64,000 nt of DNA from Albirhodobacter sp048262715 (GCA_048262715.1 JBLXEV010000004.1:266755-330754); one strand, 5' to 3'; numbered from the stretch's first letter, positions 33,580-43,436 are shown. Translations and numbers: made by a program. The notes: a model not told the origin generated them from the sequence alone.

Positions 33580-34992
33580 TTAGCTGAAGATCGCGCCGGG
33601 GTTCATGCGCCCGTCTGGATCCATCATCTTGCGGATCCGGCGCATCAGATCAAGCGAGACTGGATCGACCAACTCCTCGAACTCAGCCCGTTTGAGCCGC
33701 CCGATGCCATGTTCGGCGCTCAAAGTGCCGCCCAGTTTCATCGCCTCTTTCGCGAGGATCACGGTCAGCGCGTGCCAATGCGTGCGGAACACCTCCGGTT
33801 CCATATCCAGCGGGCGCAGCAGGTTGAAATGCACATTGCCATCGCCCAGATGCCCGAACGGAACGGGCCGCACACCGGGGAGGAACGCTTCCACCGCGCG
33901 GGCAGTGTTTTCCATATAGGTTGGCACTTGGCTGACAGGCACGGCAGTATCGCTCTTGAGGCAGCTTTTCTCCTCGATCAGCGCCCCCGCAATCCCCTCG
34001 CGCAGCTTCCAAAATGCCTCGCGCTGGGTGTCATTCTGGCTGATCACGGCATCCTGCACCAGCTCTGCTTCGAACCCCTCCGCCAACCCTTCCTCAAGTG
34101 CTGCGCTCAGATCATGGCTCATCGCGGGGGTTTCGGCCTCGATCAACAACGCCCAAGGCGCGCGGGCCTCCAGCGGATAGCGGTTGCCCTCGATGGAGAG
34201 TGCGGCCTCCAGCGCGCCATCCGACATCAGCTCGAACGCCGCAATGGTCTCGCCCAGATGCCGCGACAGGATCCGCAGCAGCTTGAGCGCCGCTGTCGGG
34301 CTTTCAATCGCGACAAAAGCAGTTGCGCGGTTGCGCGGGGCGGGGCGCAGTTTCAGCACCGCTCCGGTGATGATCCCCAATGTGCCCTCAGCCCCGATGA
34401 ACATCTGCCGCAGATCATACCCTGCGGTGTTTTTGCGCAGTGCCCGCATCCCGTCCCACAAGGTGCCATCGGGCAGCACCACCTCGATGCCCAACACCTG
34501 ATCGCGCGCCGTGCCATAGCGCAGCGCATTGTTGCCGCCCGAATTGGTCGAGAGATTGCCGCCGATCTGCGAGGAGCCGACCGCGCCGTGGAACAGCGGG
34601 AAATACATCTCCGCCGCATCTGCCGCTGCGCGAATATCGCCCAGAACCGCCCCCGCATCGACGCTCAACGTCGCGCCTTCCACATCCAGCGCACGGATCT
34701 TCGACATCCGCGCGAGCGAGAGAATGGCAGTGTTTTCAAGATTATGCGGGGCGGCCGCCCCGGTTAGCCCCGTCAACCCGCCCTGCGGGATGACTTGCAG
34801 GCCTTCCGCGTGGCACCAACGCATCGCGGCTTGCACTTCTTCGGTGGTGGCGGGGCGCAGCACCACGCGCGGACGGGTGGTCGGCGCGCCCAGCGGATCG
34901 TCGAGATAGCGCGCCATCTCGGCGGGATCGGTGATCAGCCCCTTATCGCCCAAAATCTCCTGAAGTGCCTGCATCGTCACTTGCATCGTCAT
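33580..34992 (-). CDS. FAD-linked 2-hydroxyacid dehydrogenase (GlcD/D2HGDH family)
   Basis: 470 residues. The N-terminal PCMH FAD-binding domain (about 40-215) includes QGGLTGLTGAAAP and GAVGSSQIGGNLSTNSGG; the C-terminal FAD-oxidase domain has the metal/substrate motifs GHLGDGNVHFN and SAEHGIGRLKR. Relatives oxidise D-lactate, D-2-hydroxyglutarate or similar D-2-hydroxyacids. The start ATG overlaps the aminotransferase stop (ATGA), so the two are translationally coupled. Given the histidine genes upstream, imidazole-lactate is one possible substrate (inference). Confidence 0.88.
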   Translation of the reverse strand: MTMQVTMQALQEILGDKGLITDPAEMARYLDDPLGAPTTRPRVVLRPATTEEVQAAMRWCHAEGLQVIPQGGLTGLTGAAAPHNLENTAILSLARMSKIRALDVEGATLSVDAGAVLGDIRAAADAAEMYFPLFHGAVGSSQIGGNLSTNSGGNNALRYGTARDQVLGIEVVLPDGTLWDGMRALRKNTAGYDLRQMFIGAEGTLGIITGAVLKLRPAPRNRATAFVAIESPTAALKLLRILSRHLGETIAAFELMSDGALEAALSIEGNRYPLEARAPWALLIEAETPAMSHDLSAALEEGLAEGFEAELVQDAVISQNDTQREAFWKLREGIAGALIEEKSCLKSDTAVPVSQVPTYMENTARAVEAFLPGVRPVPFGHLGDGNVHFNLLRPLDMEPEVFRTHWHALTVILAKEAMKLGGTLSAEHGIGRLKRAEFEELVDPVSLDLMRRIRKMMDPDGRMNPGAIFS

Positions 34993-36125
34993 TCTCCCAA
35001 TTCCCCGATCAGTGCGGCCAGCAGCCTGTCGCTCTCCGCTGCGGATCCAATCGAGATCCGTATCGCGCCGTTTTTATCGGGCCAGCCCAGATATTGCACC
35101 TCGATTCCCTGCGCGTGCAGCGCGGCCACAATGGGCGCGGCGGGTTGGTGCAGGCGCACGGTCAGGAAATTGGCAAAGCTCGGCAGGATCTGTGCGGTAT
35201 GGGGCAGGATGGCGGCGGCGAGGCGCTGGCGCTCGGCCACGGTTTTCGAAATCGCCCCTTCGACATAAGCGTCGTCTTTCAGGGCGGCGAGGGCGGCGGC
35301 GAGGGAGGGGCGGCTCACGTTGAAATTATGCCGCAGCCGGACGAATCCCGTGGCCAGATCGGCGTCGCTGACCAGCGCATAGCCGATCCGCAGCCCCGCC
35401 AGACAATAGGCTTTCGAGAAGGTGCGGGTGATCACCCAAGGCCCTTTGCGCGCGCTCAAGAGCGGCAACACGCTGGCCCCGCCTTCTTGCGCGGCAAACT
35501 CGTGATAGGCCTCGTCGATCACCAGCAGGCAGGTCTCGGGCACCTGCGCAATCGCCAGCGCGAGGTCGTCCGCGCCCAGCAGCCCGCCCGTCGGGTTGTT
35601 GGGGGTGCAGAGGTAAAATAGCCGCGTGCGTGGCGTGATCGCGGCCAGCATTGCGGGCACGTCATTCGCGCCGTCCGCGCGCAAGGGAACGCTGACGATC
35701 TGCGCCCCCGCCATCTGCACGCCCTTGCCGCAGGTCGGGAAGGTCGGGCTGGGCATCACCGCCTCATCGCCCGCCTGAAGTGCCACCAGCGCGCATTGCA
35801 CCAACAACTCGCCGCTGCCATTGCCCAGCACGATGAGCTCGCGCGCGATCCCAGTGCGGGCGGCGATTTCGGTGGTCAGAGCGATGCCGTGATGATCGGG
35901 GTAGCGATGCGCGAAGGCGAGCGCGTCCTGCGCCGCTTGCAGCGCCTTGGGCGAGGGCGCTGTAGCGGATTCGTTGAGGTTCAACCGCGTAATCGCCGCG
36001 ACAGGTGCCCCGTTTTCTTCCGGCATCACAGGCAGGGCAGGAAAGGCGATGGCGGTGATATAGGGCACGGGGATCGGGTGCGAGGAGGGTTGATCGGCGA
36101 TCGTGAGGGTTTGGGATAGGGTCAT
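34989..36125 (-). CDS. PLP-dependent aminotransferase, HisC-like
   Basis: 378 residues from ATG 36125. Class I/II aminotransferase fold: LNLNESATAPSPKALQA at the start, LGNGSGELL, CTPNNPTGGLL, VIDEAYHEFA, and the PLP-lysine segment RTFSKAYCLAGLRIGY. The closest match by eye is histidinol-phosphate aminotransferase, but the placement between a polar amino-acid transporter and an oxidase suggests a catabolic role, for example on histidine or an aromatic amino acid (inference). It lies 131 bp after the ABC ATPase gene; a GCGCCGC/GCGGCGC hairpin at 36221-36249 sits in the gap. Confidence 0.85.
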   Translation of the reverse strand: MTLSQTLTIADQPSSHPIPVPYITAIAFPALPVMPEENGAPVAAITRLNLNESATAPSPKALQAAQDALAFAHRYPDHHGIALTTEIAARTGIARELIVLGNGSGELLVQCALVALQAGDEAVMPSPTFPTCGKGVQMAGAQIVSVPLRADGANDVPAMLAAITPRTRLFYLCTPNNPTGGLLGADDLALAIAQVPETCLLVIDEAYHEFAAQEGGASVLPLLSARKGPWVITRTFSKAYCLAGLRIGYALVSDADLATGFVRLRHNFNVSRPSLAAALAALKDDAYVEGAISKTVAERQRLAAAILPHTAQILPSFANFLTVRLHQPAAPIVAALHAQGIEVQYLGWPDKNGAIRISIGSAAESDRLLAALIGELGE

Positions 36126-36256
36126 GGCATGTCTCGGTTTGGCGCAGACATTGGCAAGCCGGCCCATTGCACGGGGTGAGGTGCAAAGGTGGCGCTCTGG
36201 TCTGCGCAAATGTGGAGGATGCGCCGCCGGATATCTGCCCGTGCGGCGCTGGCGGT

Positions 36257-37093
36257 TTAGACGACGTTGCGTTCGCGGTAGGTTTGCAAGAAGCTGCGAA
36301 TGCGCGGATCGGCGGGGGACTCGCAGAAGATCTCGGCAGGCGGCAGGCATTCCACCAGCCGGCCTTTCTCAAGGAAGGCGACACGGTCTGCGGCATGGGC
36401 GGCAAAGCCCATTTCATGGGTCACGACAACCATTGTCATCCCCTCGGCGGCAAGCTGTTTCATCACGTTGAGAACCTCGCCCACCAGTTCAGGATCGAGC
36501 GCGGAGGTCGGCTCGTCGAACAGCATCACATCGGGTTCCATTGCGATAGCGCGCGCGATGGCGACGCGTTGCTGCTGCCCGCCCGAGAGGCCGGAGGGAT
36601 AGTTGGCTGTCTTGTCGCCAAGGTTGACCTTCTCCAGCGCGGCGCGCGCACGGGCCTGCGCCTCAGCTTTGGGCAAGCCCCGCACGCGGATCAGCGCCTC
36701 TGCGACATTGTCGAGTGCCGACATATGCGGCCATAGGTTGAACTGCTGGAACACCATCCCGATATGGCGACGCTGTTCACGCAGGGCCGCGGCGGGCAGG
36801 GGCTTGCGCGGTGTGCTGGCATCGTCTTGCCAACCGATCAACTTGCCCTCCATGCGCACCTCGCCCTCGTCATATTGCTCGAGGAAGTTCAGGCAGCGCA
36901 GCAAGGTGCTTTTGCCCGAGCCTGAGGGCCCGATCAGGCAGAGCACCTCGGAGCGATGCACATCCAGCGTGACATCGGTCAGCGCTTGGAAATTGCCGAA
37001 GATCTTCGACATATTGCGCACGGTGATGATCGGGTCATGTGCGGTCTGTGGGGCAGTGGGGCGGGTGGAAGCAGGGCTGGACATCGGCCTCAT
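36257..37093 (-). CDS. amino acid ABC transporter ATP-binding protein
   Basis: 278 residues. Walker A GPSGSGKST (55-63), Q-loop VFQQFNLWPHM, signature LSGGQQQRVAIARA, Walker B VMLFDEPTSALDPE and the H-loop VTHEMGFA define a polar amino-acid transporter ATPase (HisP/GlnQ class). Residues 1-22 are an unconserved Ser/Thr/Pro extension; Met4 is an alternative start. It is the last gene of the four-gene uptake system beside hut, so histidine or a hut intermediate is the likely cargo. Confidence 0.93.
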   Translation of the reverse strand: MRPMSSPASTRPTAPQTAHDPIITVRNMSKIFGNFQALTDVTLDVHRSEVLCLIGPSGSGKSTLLRCLNFLEQYDEGEVRMEGKLIGWQDDASTPRKPLPAAALREQRRHIGMVFQQFNLWPHMSALDNVAEALIRVRGLPKAEAQARARAALEKVNLGDKTANYPSGLSGGQQQRVAIARAIAMEPDVMLFDEPTSALDPELVGEVLNVMKQLAAEGMTMVVVTHEMGFAAHAADRVAFLEKGRLVECLPPAEIFCESPADPRIRSFLQTYRERNVV

Positions 37094-37124
37094 GATCCTT
37101 TCAGGGGTGTTTTGGACGGCTGTT

Positions 37125-37784
37125 TCAAGCGCGTTTCAGGTGGCGCATCGCATGGGCTTCGACTTTTTTGCCAAGTCCCGAGGTCAGGACGACAAGCAGC
37201 CAGTAGAACAATGAGAGCACAAGGAAGGGTTCGACATAGGTGAAGGTTTCCGCGGCCATCGTTTGGGTCTGATAGAGCAGCTCCGGCACCGTCACGACCG
37301 AGAGGATCGCGGTTTCCTTGGTCAGGATGATAACAAAATTGGTCAAGGGCGCGGTGATCAGCACCAAGGTTTGCGGCAGAATGATCCGGCGCATGATTGT
37401 GGCCTCAGAGAAGCCCACGCAGCGCGCCGCCTCGATCTGGCCCTTGGGGATCGAATTGAAGCCGGAGCGGAAGATCTCCGCGAAATAGGGGCTGCCGTAG
37501 ATGACGAAGCTGGCGATCCCCGCTTGGATCGGCGAAAGGACCAAGCCGACATTCGGGCCGCCGTAATAAAGGATGAACAGCTGGATCATGAACGGCGTGC
37601 CGCGGATCACCTCGATATAGGCCTGCAAAATCCAGCGCAGCGGGCCACCTGCCCAGCGATAGAGACACGCAATCACGAAGCCCAGAACCGCACCGCCGAA
37701 CGAGCCGACGATCCAGCACAGGATGGTCACGCCAAACCCGTGCAAAAGGGCGGGGCCGTAGCGCAGGAAAAGATCGAATTCCAT
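37125..37784 (-). CDS. amino acid ABC transporter permease (2nd)
   Basis: 219 residues, about five membrane helices, His/Glu/Gln/Arg/opine permease type. The ATPase-contact EAA loop is GQIEAARCVGFSEATIMRRIILPQ; the segment IEVIRGTPFMIQLF is typical of the family. It lies 10 bp after the first permease gene, with which it probably forms the membrane heterodimer. Confidence 0.92.
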   Translation of the reverse strand: MEFDLFLRYGPALLHGFGVTILCWIVGSFGGAVLGFVIACLYRWAGGPLRWILQAYIEVIRGTPFMIQLFILYYGGPNVGLVLSPIQAGIASFVIYGSPYFAEIFRSGFNSIPKGQIEAARCVGFSEATIMRRIILPQTLVLITAPLTNFVIILTKETAILSVVTVPELLYQTQTMAAETFTYVEPFLVLSLFYWLLVVLTSGLGKKVEAHAMRHLKRA

Positions 37785-37794
37785 AGCTCTCTCC

Positions 37795-38448
37795 TTAACG
37801 CAGTTGCAGGCGGCGCTCGGCCATCCGGCCCAGCTGCGCGATCCCGAAGTTGATCACGAAATAGATCGCAGCGGCGGCGAGGTAGATCTCCAGCGGGCGA
37901 TAGGTCTGGCCGGTGATATTCTGCGCCACGCGAGTCAATTCGCCGATGCCGACAACAGAGGCCAGCGACGAGACTTTCACCAGCAAGATCAACTCGTTGA
38001 TCAGCGAGGGCATCCCAAGGCGCAAAGCTTGCGGCACCAGAATCCGCCGCCAGAGCGAGAGCGGCGGCATCCCGAGCGCATGGGCAGCCTCAGATTGGCC
38101 TGCGGGGATGGTTTGCAGCGCGCCGCGCAGGATTTCCGCCGTATAGGCCGCCGAGCAGAGGCCCACTGAAAGGATCGCGGCCAGAATGGCAGGCAGATCC
38201 AGCCCGATATGGGGCAGCATGTAGAAGAACATCAAAAGCTGCACGAGGAGTGGAACGCCGCGGAAGAAGCTGATGTAGAAGGTGGCCGCATTGCGCAAAA
38301 TCGGGTTTTTGGAGATCCGCGCCGCGCAAACAAAGACGCCCAGCACGATGCTGATCGCCATCGCGGCGAGCGAGATCAGCACCGTCCATTTAGCCGCCCC
38401 GATCAGGAAGGGCATATTGTGTAGAATAACATCGAAGGAGAAGTTCAC
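37795..38448 (-). CDS. amino acid ABC transporter permease (1st)
   Basis: 217 residues, five predicted helices. The segment ISFFRGVPLLVQLL and the EAA loop GQSEAAHALGMPPLSLWRRIL mark the same permease family as the next gene. It sits 98 bp downstream of the binding-protein gene. The start ATG at 38448 has GGAG-like sequence upstream. Confidence 0.92.
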   Translation of the reverse strand: MNFSFDVILHNMPFLIGAAKWTVLISLAAMAISIVLGVFVCAARISKNPILRNAATFYISFFRGVPLLVQLLMFFYMLPHIGLDLPAILAAILSVGLCSAAYTAEILRGALQTIPAGQSEAAHALGMPPLSLWRRILVPQALRLGMPSLINELILLVKVSSLASVVGIGELTRVAQNITGQTYRPLEIYLAAAAIYFVINFGIAQLGRMAERRLQLR

Positions 38449-38546
38449 GGCGCAGGCCCCCGGTTTAGGTCGAACAGTTCAGATCGAACGGTTCCTATCG
38501 AAAGGGCTGGCCCAGCACCCTGCCGGACCAGCGTAAGGCGTGAGCC

Positions 38547-39368
38547 TTATTTCACTTCCGGCATCGTAGTCGGCAGCTCGGGTGCGGCGCCCAACCATTT
38601 TTCGTTGATCGCGTCGAGGCGGCCATCTTCGTGCATTTTCAACAGCGCTTCGTTGATCGCCGCGATCAGGCTCGCGCTGTCGTCACCGGGCTGTGCCACC
38701 CAGCCGAAATATTTCGGATCGCCGAACGGCGGCATGACCAGCTCGAACAGCTCGGGGCGCTCGACGGCGGCATAGCCCATCAGCGGCATCGAGTTTACAA
38801 CGCCCTTGATCCGGCCTGCTGCGAGATCGGCCAGCGCCTCGTCGATATTGACGTATTCGCGGATATCGGCGGGTTCCGACAATGATGCGGAGAGCGCCTT
38901 GAGCTGCTCAAGCTGGGCCGAGCCTTTTTGCGAGCCGACCGGTTTGCCCGCGATATCTTCCGGCTTGGAGATCGTATCGTCGCCCGCTTTTTTCGCCAGC
39001 GCCACAGTGGCGTTGCCGATCGGCAGGGTGAAGCTGTAGCGCGCAACGCGCTCTGCGGTGATCGTCACAGGGGCGTTGACGATATCGAACTTGCCAGCCT
39101 CAAGCCCCGGAAGGATCGATGCCCACGGCAGGTCGATATACTCGGCCTTGACGCCAAGCTCTTTGGCAACCTCGTCGAAGAGATCACGGCCAATGCCTTG
39201 ATATTCGCCATCCTTGAGCATGTCGAAGGGGGCGTAGTGCATCTCGGTTGCGGCCGTGATCGTGCCTTTGGCTTTGATATCTGCGAGCTGGTCTGCCTGT
39301 GCTTGAGCGGTCAGCCCAAGCCCAAGCAAGACAGCCATTGCAGTGCTTTTTACGAAGCGGTTCTTCAT
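38547..39368 (-). CDS. amino acid ABC transporter substrate-binding protein
   Basis: 273 residues from ATG 39368 (CGGGAGAC upstream). Sec signal peptide ends AQA at about residue 25. The mature protein is a family-3 solute-binding protein: IKAKGTITAATEMHYAPFDM, LPWASILPGLEAGKFDIV and a hinge GKPVGSQKGS. It directly follows hutU by 29 bp, so the transporter is in the hut operon and probably brings in histidine or urocanate. Confidence 0.92.
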   Translation of the reverse strand: MKNRFVKSTAMAVLLGLGLTAQAQADQLADIKAKGTITAATEMHYAPFDMLKDGEYQGIGRDLFDEVAKELGVKAEYIDLPWASILPGLEAGKFDIVNAPVTITAERVARYSFTLPIGNATVALAKKAGDDTISKPEDIAGKPVGSQKGSAQLEQLKALSASLSEPADIREYVNIDEALADLAAGRIKGVVNSMPLMGYAAVERPELFELVMPPFGDPKYFGWVAQPGDDSASLIAAINEALLKMHEDGRLDAINEKWLGAAPELPTTMPEVK

Positions 39369-39397
39369 GGTAGTCTCCCGTGTTGGTTCTTTTTTGG

Positions 39398-41089
39398 TTA
39401 CAGAATTGCGGGCAGTTTGAGCCCATGTTCGCGCGCGCAATCGAGCGCGATATCGTAGCCGGCATCCGCATGGCGCCAGACGCCGGAGGCCGGATCGTTC
39501 CACAGCACCCGCTCAAGGCGTTTTGCGGCCTCGGGCGTGCCATCGGCGCAGATCACCACGCCGGAGTGCTGGCTAAAGCCCATGCCGACGCCGCCGCCAT
39601 GATGCAAGCTCACCCATGTCGCCCCCGAAGCGGTGTTCACGAGCGCATTCAGAAGCGGCCAATCCGAGACCGCATCCGATCCATCCTTCATCGCTTCGGT
39701 CTCGCGGTTGGGCGAGGCGACCGAGCCGGAATCGAGGTGATCGCGGCCAATCACGATCGGCGCTTTCAACTCGCCATTGGCGACCATCTCGTTGAACGCG
39801 AGGCCCGCCCGGTGGCGATCCCCAAGCCCGATCCAGCAGATCCGAGCGGGCAGACCTTGGAACGCGATCCGGTCGCGCGCCATATCCAGCCAATTGTGCA
39901 GATCCTTGTTCTCGGGGAAGAGTTCTTTCATCTTCTGGTCGGTTTTATAAATATCTTCCGGGTCGCCGGAAAGGGCAACCCAGCGGAATGGGCCGACGCC
40001 GCGGCAGAACAGCGGACGGATATAGGCCGGAACGAAACCGGGGAAGGCGAACGCGTCTTCTAAGCCTTCTTCCAAAGCCATCTGCCTGATGTTGTTTCCA
40101 TAATCGAGGGTCGGAACCCCTGCATTCCAGAAATCAACCATGGCGGCAACATGGATTTTCATGCTGGCGCGTGCGGCTTTTTCGACCGCTTTGGGGTCGG
40201 ATTCGCGTTTTGCCTTCCATTCGCCCATGGTCCAGCCCTGCGGCAGGTAGCCATTGATCGGGTCATGCGCCGAGGTTTGGTCGGTCACGATATCGGGGCG
40301 AATGCCACGGCGATAGAGTTCGGGGAAAATATCAGCAGCATTGCCCAAAAGTGCGACAGATTTTGCCTCGCCCGCCGCTGTCCAGCGTTCGATCATCGCG
40401 AGCGCCTCGTCGAGTGAGTCGGTTTTTTCATCGACGTAGCGGGTGCGCAGGCGGAAATCGATACTGTCGGGATTGCATTCGACCGCGAGGCAGCACGCCC
40501 CCGCCATCACAGCGGCCAGCGGCTGTGCGCCGCCCATCCCGCCGAGGCCGCCCGTCAGGATCCATTTGCCCTTCAGGCTGCCGTCGTAATGCTGGCGGCC
40601 TGCCTCGACGAAGGTCTCGTAGGTGCCCTGAACGATGCCCTGCGAGCCGATATAGATCCACGAGCCCGCCGTCATCTGGCCGTACATCGCGAGACCCTTT
40701 TTATCGAGCTCGTTAAAGTGATCCCAATTCGCCCAATGCGGCACGAGGTTGGAGTTTGCGATCAGCACGCGCGGCGCATCCGCATGGGTTTTCACGACGG
40801 CAATCGGCTTGCCAGACTGCACGACAAGTGTCTCGTCCGCTTCGAGATTGGTCAGGCTTTCGACGATCAGATCGAAATCCCGCCACGTGCGGGCGGCGCG
40901 GCCAATGCCGCCGTAAACCACCAACTCATGCGGGTTTTCCGCCACATCGGGATGCAGGTTGTTCATCAGCATCCGCAGCGGTGCCTCGGTGAGCCAGCTT
41001 TTCGCGGTCAGCTTGGTGCCGGTGGGCGGGTAGATGTCGCGGGCGTTTTTGCGCGGATCGGTTTGGCCAGTTTGGGTTTGTTCGGTCAT
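39398..41089 (-). CDS. hutU: urocanate hydratase
   Basis: 563 residues from ATG 41089, which overlaps the hutG stop (TGATG); a GTG three bases earlier is possible. It converts urocanate to imidazolone propionate with tightly bound NAD+. Family markers: GKLTAKSW-like start, TGGLGGMGGAQPLA, RTRYVDEKTDSLDEAL, ARICWIGLGDRHRAG (with the conserved active-site Cys) and the C-terminal SLHHGGGVGMGFSQHSG. Length matches typical HutU (about 555). Confidence 0.97.
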   Translation of the reverse strand: MTEQTQTGQTDPRKNARDIYPPTGTKLTAKSWLTEAPLRMLMNNLHPDVAENPHELVVYGGIGRAARTWRDFDLIVESLTNLEADETLVVQSGKPIAVVKTHADAPRVLIANSNLVPHWANWDHFNELDKKGLAMYGQMTAGSWIYIGSQGIVQGTYETFVEAGRQHYDGSLKGKWILTGGLGGMGGAQPLAAVMAGACCLAVECNPDSIDFRLRTRYVDEKTDSLDEALAMIERWTAAGEAKSVALLGNAADIFPELYRRGIRPDIVTDQTSAHDPINGYLPQGWTMGEWKAKRESDPKAVEKAARASMKIHVAAMVDFWNAGVPTLDYGNNIRQMALEEGLEDAFAFPGFVPAYIRPLFCRGVGPFRWVALSGDPEDIYKTDQKMKELFPENKDLHNWLDMARDRIAFQGLPARICWIGLGDRHRAGLAFNEMVANGELKAPIVIGRDHLDSGSVASPNRETEAMKDGSDAVSDWPLLNALVNTASGATWVSLHHGGGVGMGFSQHSGVVICADGTPEAAKRLERVLWNDPASGVWRHADAGYDIALDCAREHGLKLPAIL

Positions 41090-41901
41090 CACATGCCTCG
41101 AAGTGTTGGGGCCAGCTCGGCCAGTTTGGTCAGAACGCGCGCGAGGATCGGGCGAAGCGTCTCGGCGCGCGCGGTGTCATAGGCAAACGGTGGGGATTGC
41201 GTCTGCAGATGGGTGGATTGGGCCAGTTCCATTTGGATCGCATGGAACCCCTCATCGGGGCGGCCGTAATGGCGTGTCGTCCAGCCGCCTTTGAAGCGCC
41301 CGTTGAGCACCGAGCGGAAGCCCGCCGCCTGTTCGCAGATCTCAAAAGTGGCTTGCTCGATCTCGGGCGCGCAGGTGGTGCCCAGATTGGTGCCGATGTT
41401 GAAATCAGGCAGGGTGCCCTCGAACAGGAACGGGATTTCCGAGCGGATCGAATGGCAATCGTAGAGGATCGCGATGCCGTGGCGCGCGCGGACCCGCTCC
41501 ATCTGCGCGGCCAGCGCCGCGTGATAGGGCGCGTGGAAGGCGGCGCAGCGGGCGGCGATCTCGGCCGCATCCGGCTCGCGCGTCCAGATCCCTTCGCCGT
41601 CGAAATTGGTCAGCGGCACGAGGCCCGTGGTGTTCTGCCCCGGATAGAGGCTCGTGCCCTCGGGATCGCGGTTCGCGTCGATCACATAGCGGTGGAAGGT
41701 GGCGCGCACGGTTGTCGCCCCTTTCAGGAGCCCGTCATAGAGCTGATGGATATGCCAATCGGTATCCTCCAGCATCTGCCCGCGCGCATTGAGATCGGCC
41801 ATGATCTCGGGCGGCAGATAGGTGCCGGTATGGGGCAGGCCGAGGACAATCGGGCTGTCGCCCTCATGCACCTCGACGGGGGTGATATTGGCCGTGGTCA
41901 T
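41089..41901 (-). CDS. hutG: N-formylglutamate deformylase
   Basis: 270 residues from ATG 41901, overlapping the hutH stop by ATGA. It hydrolyses N-formylglutamate to glutamate and formate, the final step of the HutF branch. Motifs: LGLPHTGTYLPPEI, DTDWHIHQLYDGL (metal-ligand Asp/His), RYVIDANRDPEG, and YDCHSIRSEIPFLFEG. This is the FGase family, not the arginase-like formiminoglutamase of enterobacteria, which fits the presence of hutF. Confidence 0.95.
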   Translation of the reverse strand: MTTANITPVEVHEGDSPIVLGLPHTGTYLPPEIMADLNARGQMLEDTDWHIHQLYDGLLKGATTVRATFHRYVIDANRDPEGTSLYPGQNTTGLVPLTNFDGEGIWTREPDAAEIAARCAAFHAPYHAALAAQMERVRARHGIAILYDCHSIRSEIPFLFEGTLPDFNIGTNLGTTCAPEIEQATFEICEQAAGFRSVLNGRFKGGWTTRHYGRPDEGFHAIQMELAQSTHLQTQSPPFAYDTARAETLRPILARVLTKLAELAPTLRGM

Positions 41902-43436
41902 GCGCCCAGCTCCGGCAGTTGGGTGCCTGCGGCGGCCACAATCGCGCCCGAGCGGATCATCTGGGCTGCGGCTTCGAGATCGGGGGCGAGGTAGCGATCC
42001 TCGCCCATCGTGGCGACCTCTTCGCGGACTCGTTTGATCACGCTGGCCATCGGCGCGCTGGTGGTGAGCGGCGCGCGGAATTCGACGCCCTGCGCTGCGC
42101 ACAGAAGCTCAACCCCAAGGATACGCTCCAGATTTTCGTTCATCTGCCCGAGGCGGCGCGCGCCATGGGCGGCCATGCTGACATGGTCCTCTTGGTTGGC
42201 GCTGGTCGGCGTGCTGTCCGTCACACACGGGTTGGCGAGGTGTTTGTTCTCGCTCATCAGCGCGGCGGTGGTGACTTCCGCGATCATAAAACCGGAGCTG
42301 AGGCCCGGATTGGGCGTCAGGAACGGCGGCAGGTTATAGCTGAGGACCGGATCGACGATCAGGGCAACGCGGCGCTGCGCGATGGCGCCGATTTCGGCAA
42401 TCGCGAGCGCAATCATATCGGCGGCAAAGCCCACCGGCTCGGCATGGAAATTCCCGCCCGAGACGATCATATCCGCGCCGATCAGCACCAACGGGTTATC
42501 GGTGGCGGCGTTCGCCTCGATCTCCAGCGTGTTTGCCGCCATCCGCAGCATATCCATCGCCGCGCCCGTGACCTGCGGCTGGCAGCGGATGCAATAGGGG
42601 TCTTGCACGCGGGCATCATCGTCGCGGTGGCTCTCGCGGATCGCAGAGCCGTTGAGCAGGTCGCGCATCGCGCTGGCGGCCTCGATCTGGCCGCGATGGC
42701 CGCGCAGGCTGTGGATTTCGGGCTGCAGAGGCGCGGTGGAACCCATGATCGCATCGGTCGAGAGCGCCGAGGTGACCAGCGCGGATTGCGCCGCGCGCCA
42801 TGCGCCAAAGAGGCCCGCTAGCGCGAAAGCGGTGCTGAATTGGGTGCCGTTGATCAGCGCGAGGCCTTCTTTCGCGCCCAGCGGGATCGGGGTGAGGCCA
42901 GCTGCGGCCAAAGCCTCCGCGCCCGGCAGGATCTTGCCGCCGAATTCCGCCTCGCCCGCCCCCATCATCACCGCCGCCATATGCGCGAGCGGGGCCAGAT
43001 CGCCCGAGGCCCCGACAGAGCCCTGCGCGGGAATGACGGGCGTCACACCCTTGGCGAGCATGTCTTGCAACAGGTCAATCAGCGAGAGCCGCACGCCGGA
43101 CGCGCCGCGCCCGAGGCTCAGGAGTTTGAGCGCCATCAGTAGCCGCGTGTGGCGGCGCGGGATCGCGGGGCCGACGCCGCAGCAATGCGACAGGATCAGG
43201 TTGCGCTGCAGGGTGGCGGTGTCTTTGCTCTCGATCTTGACGCTGGCGAGTTTGCCAAATCCGGTGTTCACGCCGTAGATCGCCGCATTGCCGGCCGCTG
43301 CCGCCGCAATCCGGTCGGCGGCGAGCTGGATCGCCGGACGGCAGGTGTCGTCAAGCCGCAGATTGGCCTCGTCCCAATAGATGCGGGCGAGATCGGCCAG
43401 CGTGACAGCGCCGGGAGTGAGGGTCAGGGTGGTCAA
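41898..43436 (-). CDS. hutH: histidine ammonia-lyase
   Basis: 512 residues from a TTG at 43436 that overlaps the hutI stop, with GGAGG six bases upstream; no ATG fits. It removes ammonia from histidine to give urocanate. The MIO prosthetic group forms from Ala143-Ser144-Gly145 in GSVGASGDLAPL. Other markers: YGVNTGFGKLAS, LINGTQFSTAFAL, QDPYCIRCQPQVTGA, and the C-terminal SANQEDHVSMAAHGA. Confidence 0.96.
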   Translation of the reverse strand: MTTLTLTPGAVTLADLARIYWDEANLRLDDTCRPAIQLAADRIAAAAAGNAAIYGVNTGFGKLASVKIESKDTATLQRNLILSHCCGVGPAIPRRHTRLLMALKLLSLGRGASGVRLSLIDLLQDMLAKGVTPVIPAQGSVGASGDLAPLAHMAAVMMGAGEAEFGGKILPGAEALAAAGLTPIPLGAKEGLALINGTQFSTAFALAGLFGAWRAAQSALVTSALSTDAIMGSTAPLQPEIHSLRGHRGQIEAASAMRDLLNGSAIRESHRDDDARVQDPYCIRCQPQVTGAAMDMLRMAANTLEIEANAATDNPLVLIGADMIVSGGNFHAEPVGFAADMIALAIAEIGAIAQRRVALIVDPVLSYNLPPFLTPNPGLSSGFMIAEVTTAALMSENKHLANPCVTDSTPTSANQEDHVSMAAHGARRLGQMNENLERILGVELLCAAQGVEFRAPLTTSAPMASVIKRVREEVATMGEDRYLAPDLEAAAQMIRSGAIVAAAGTQLPELGA

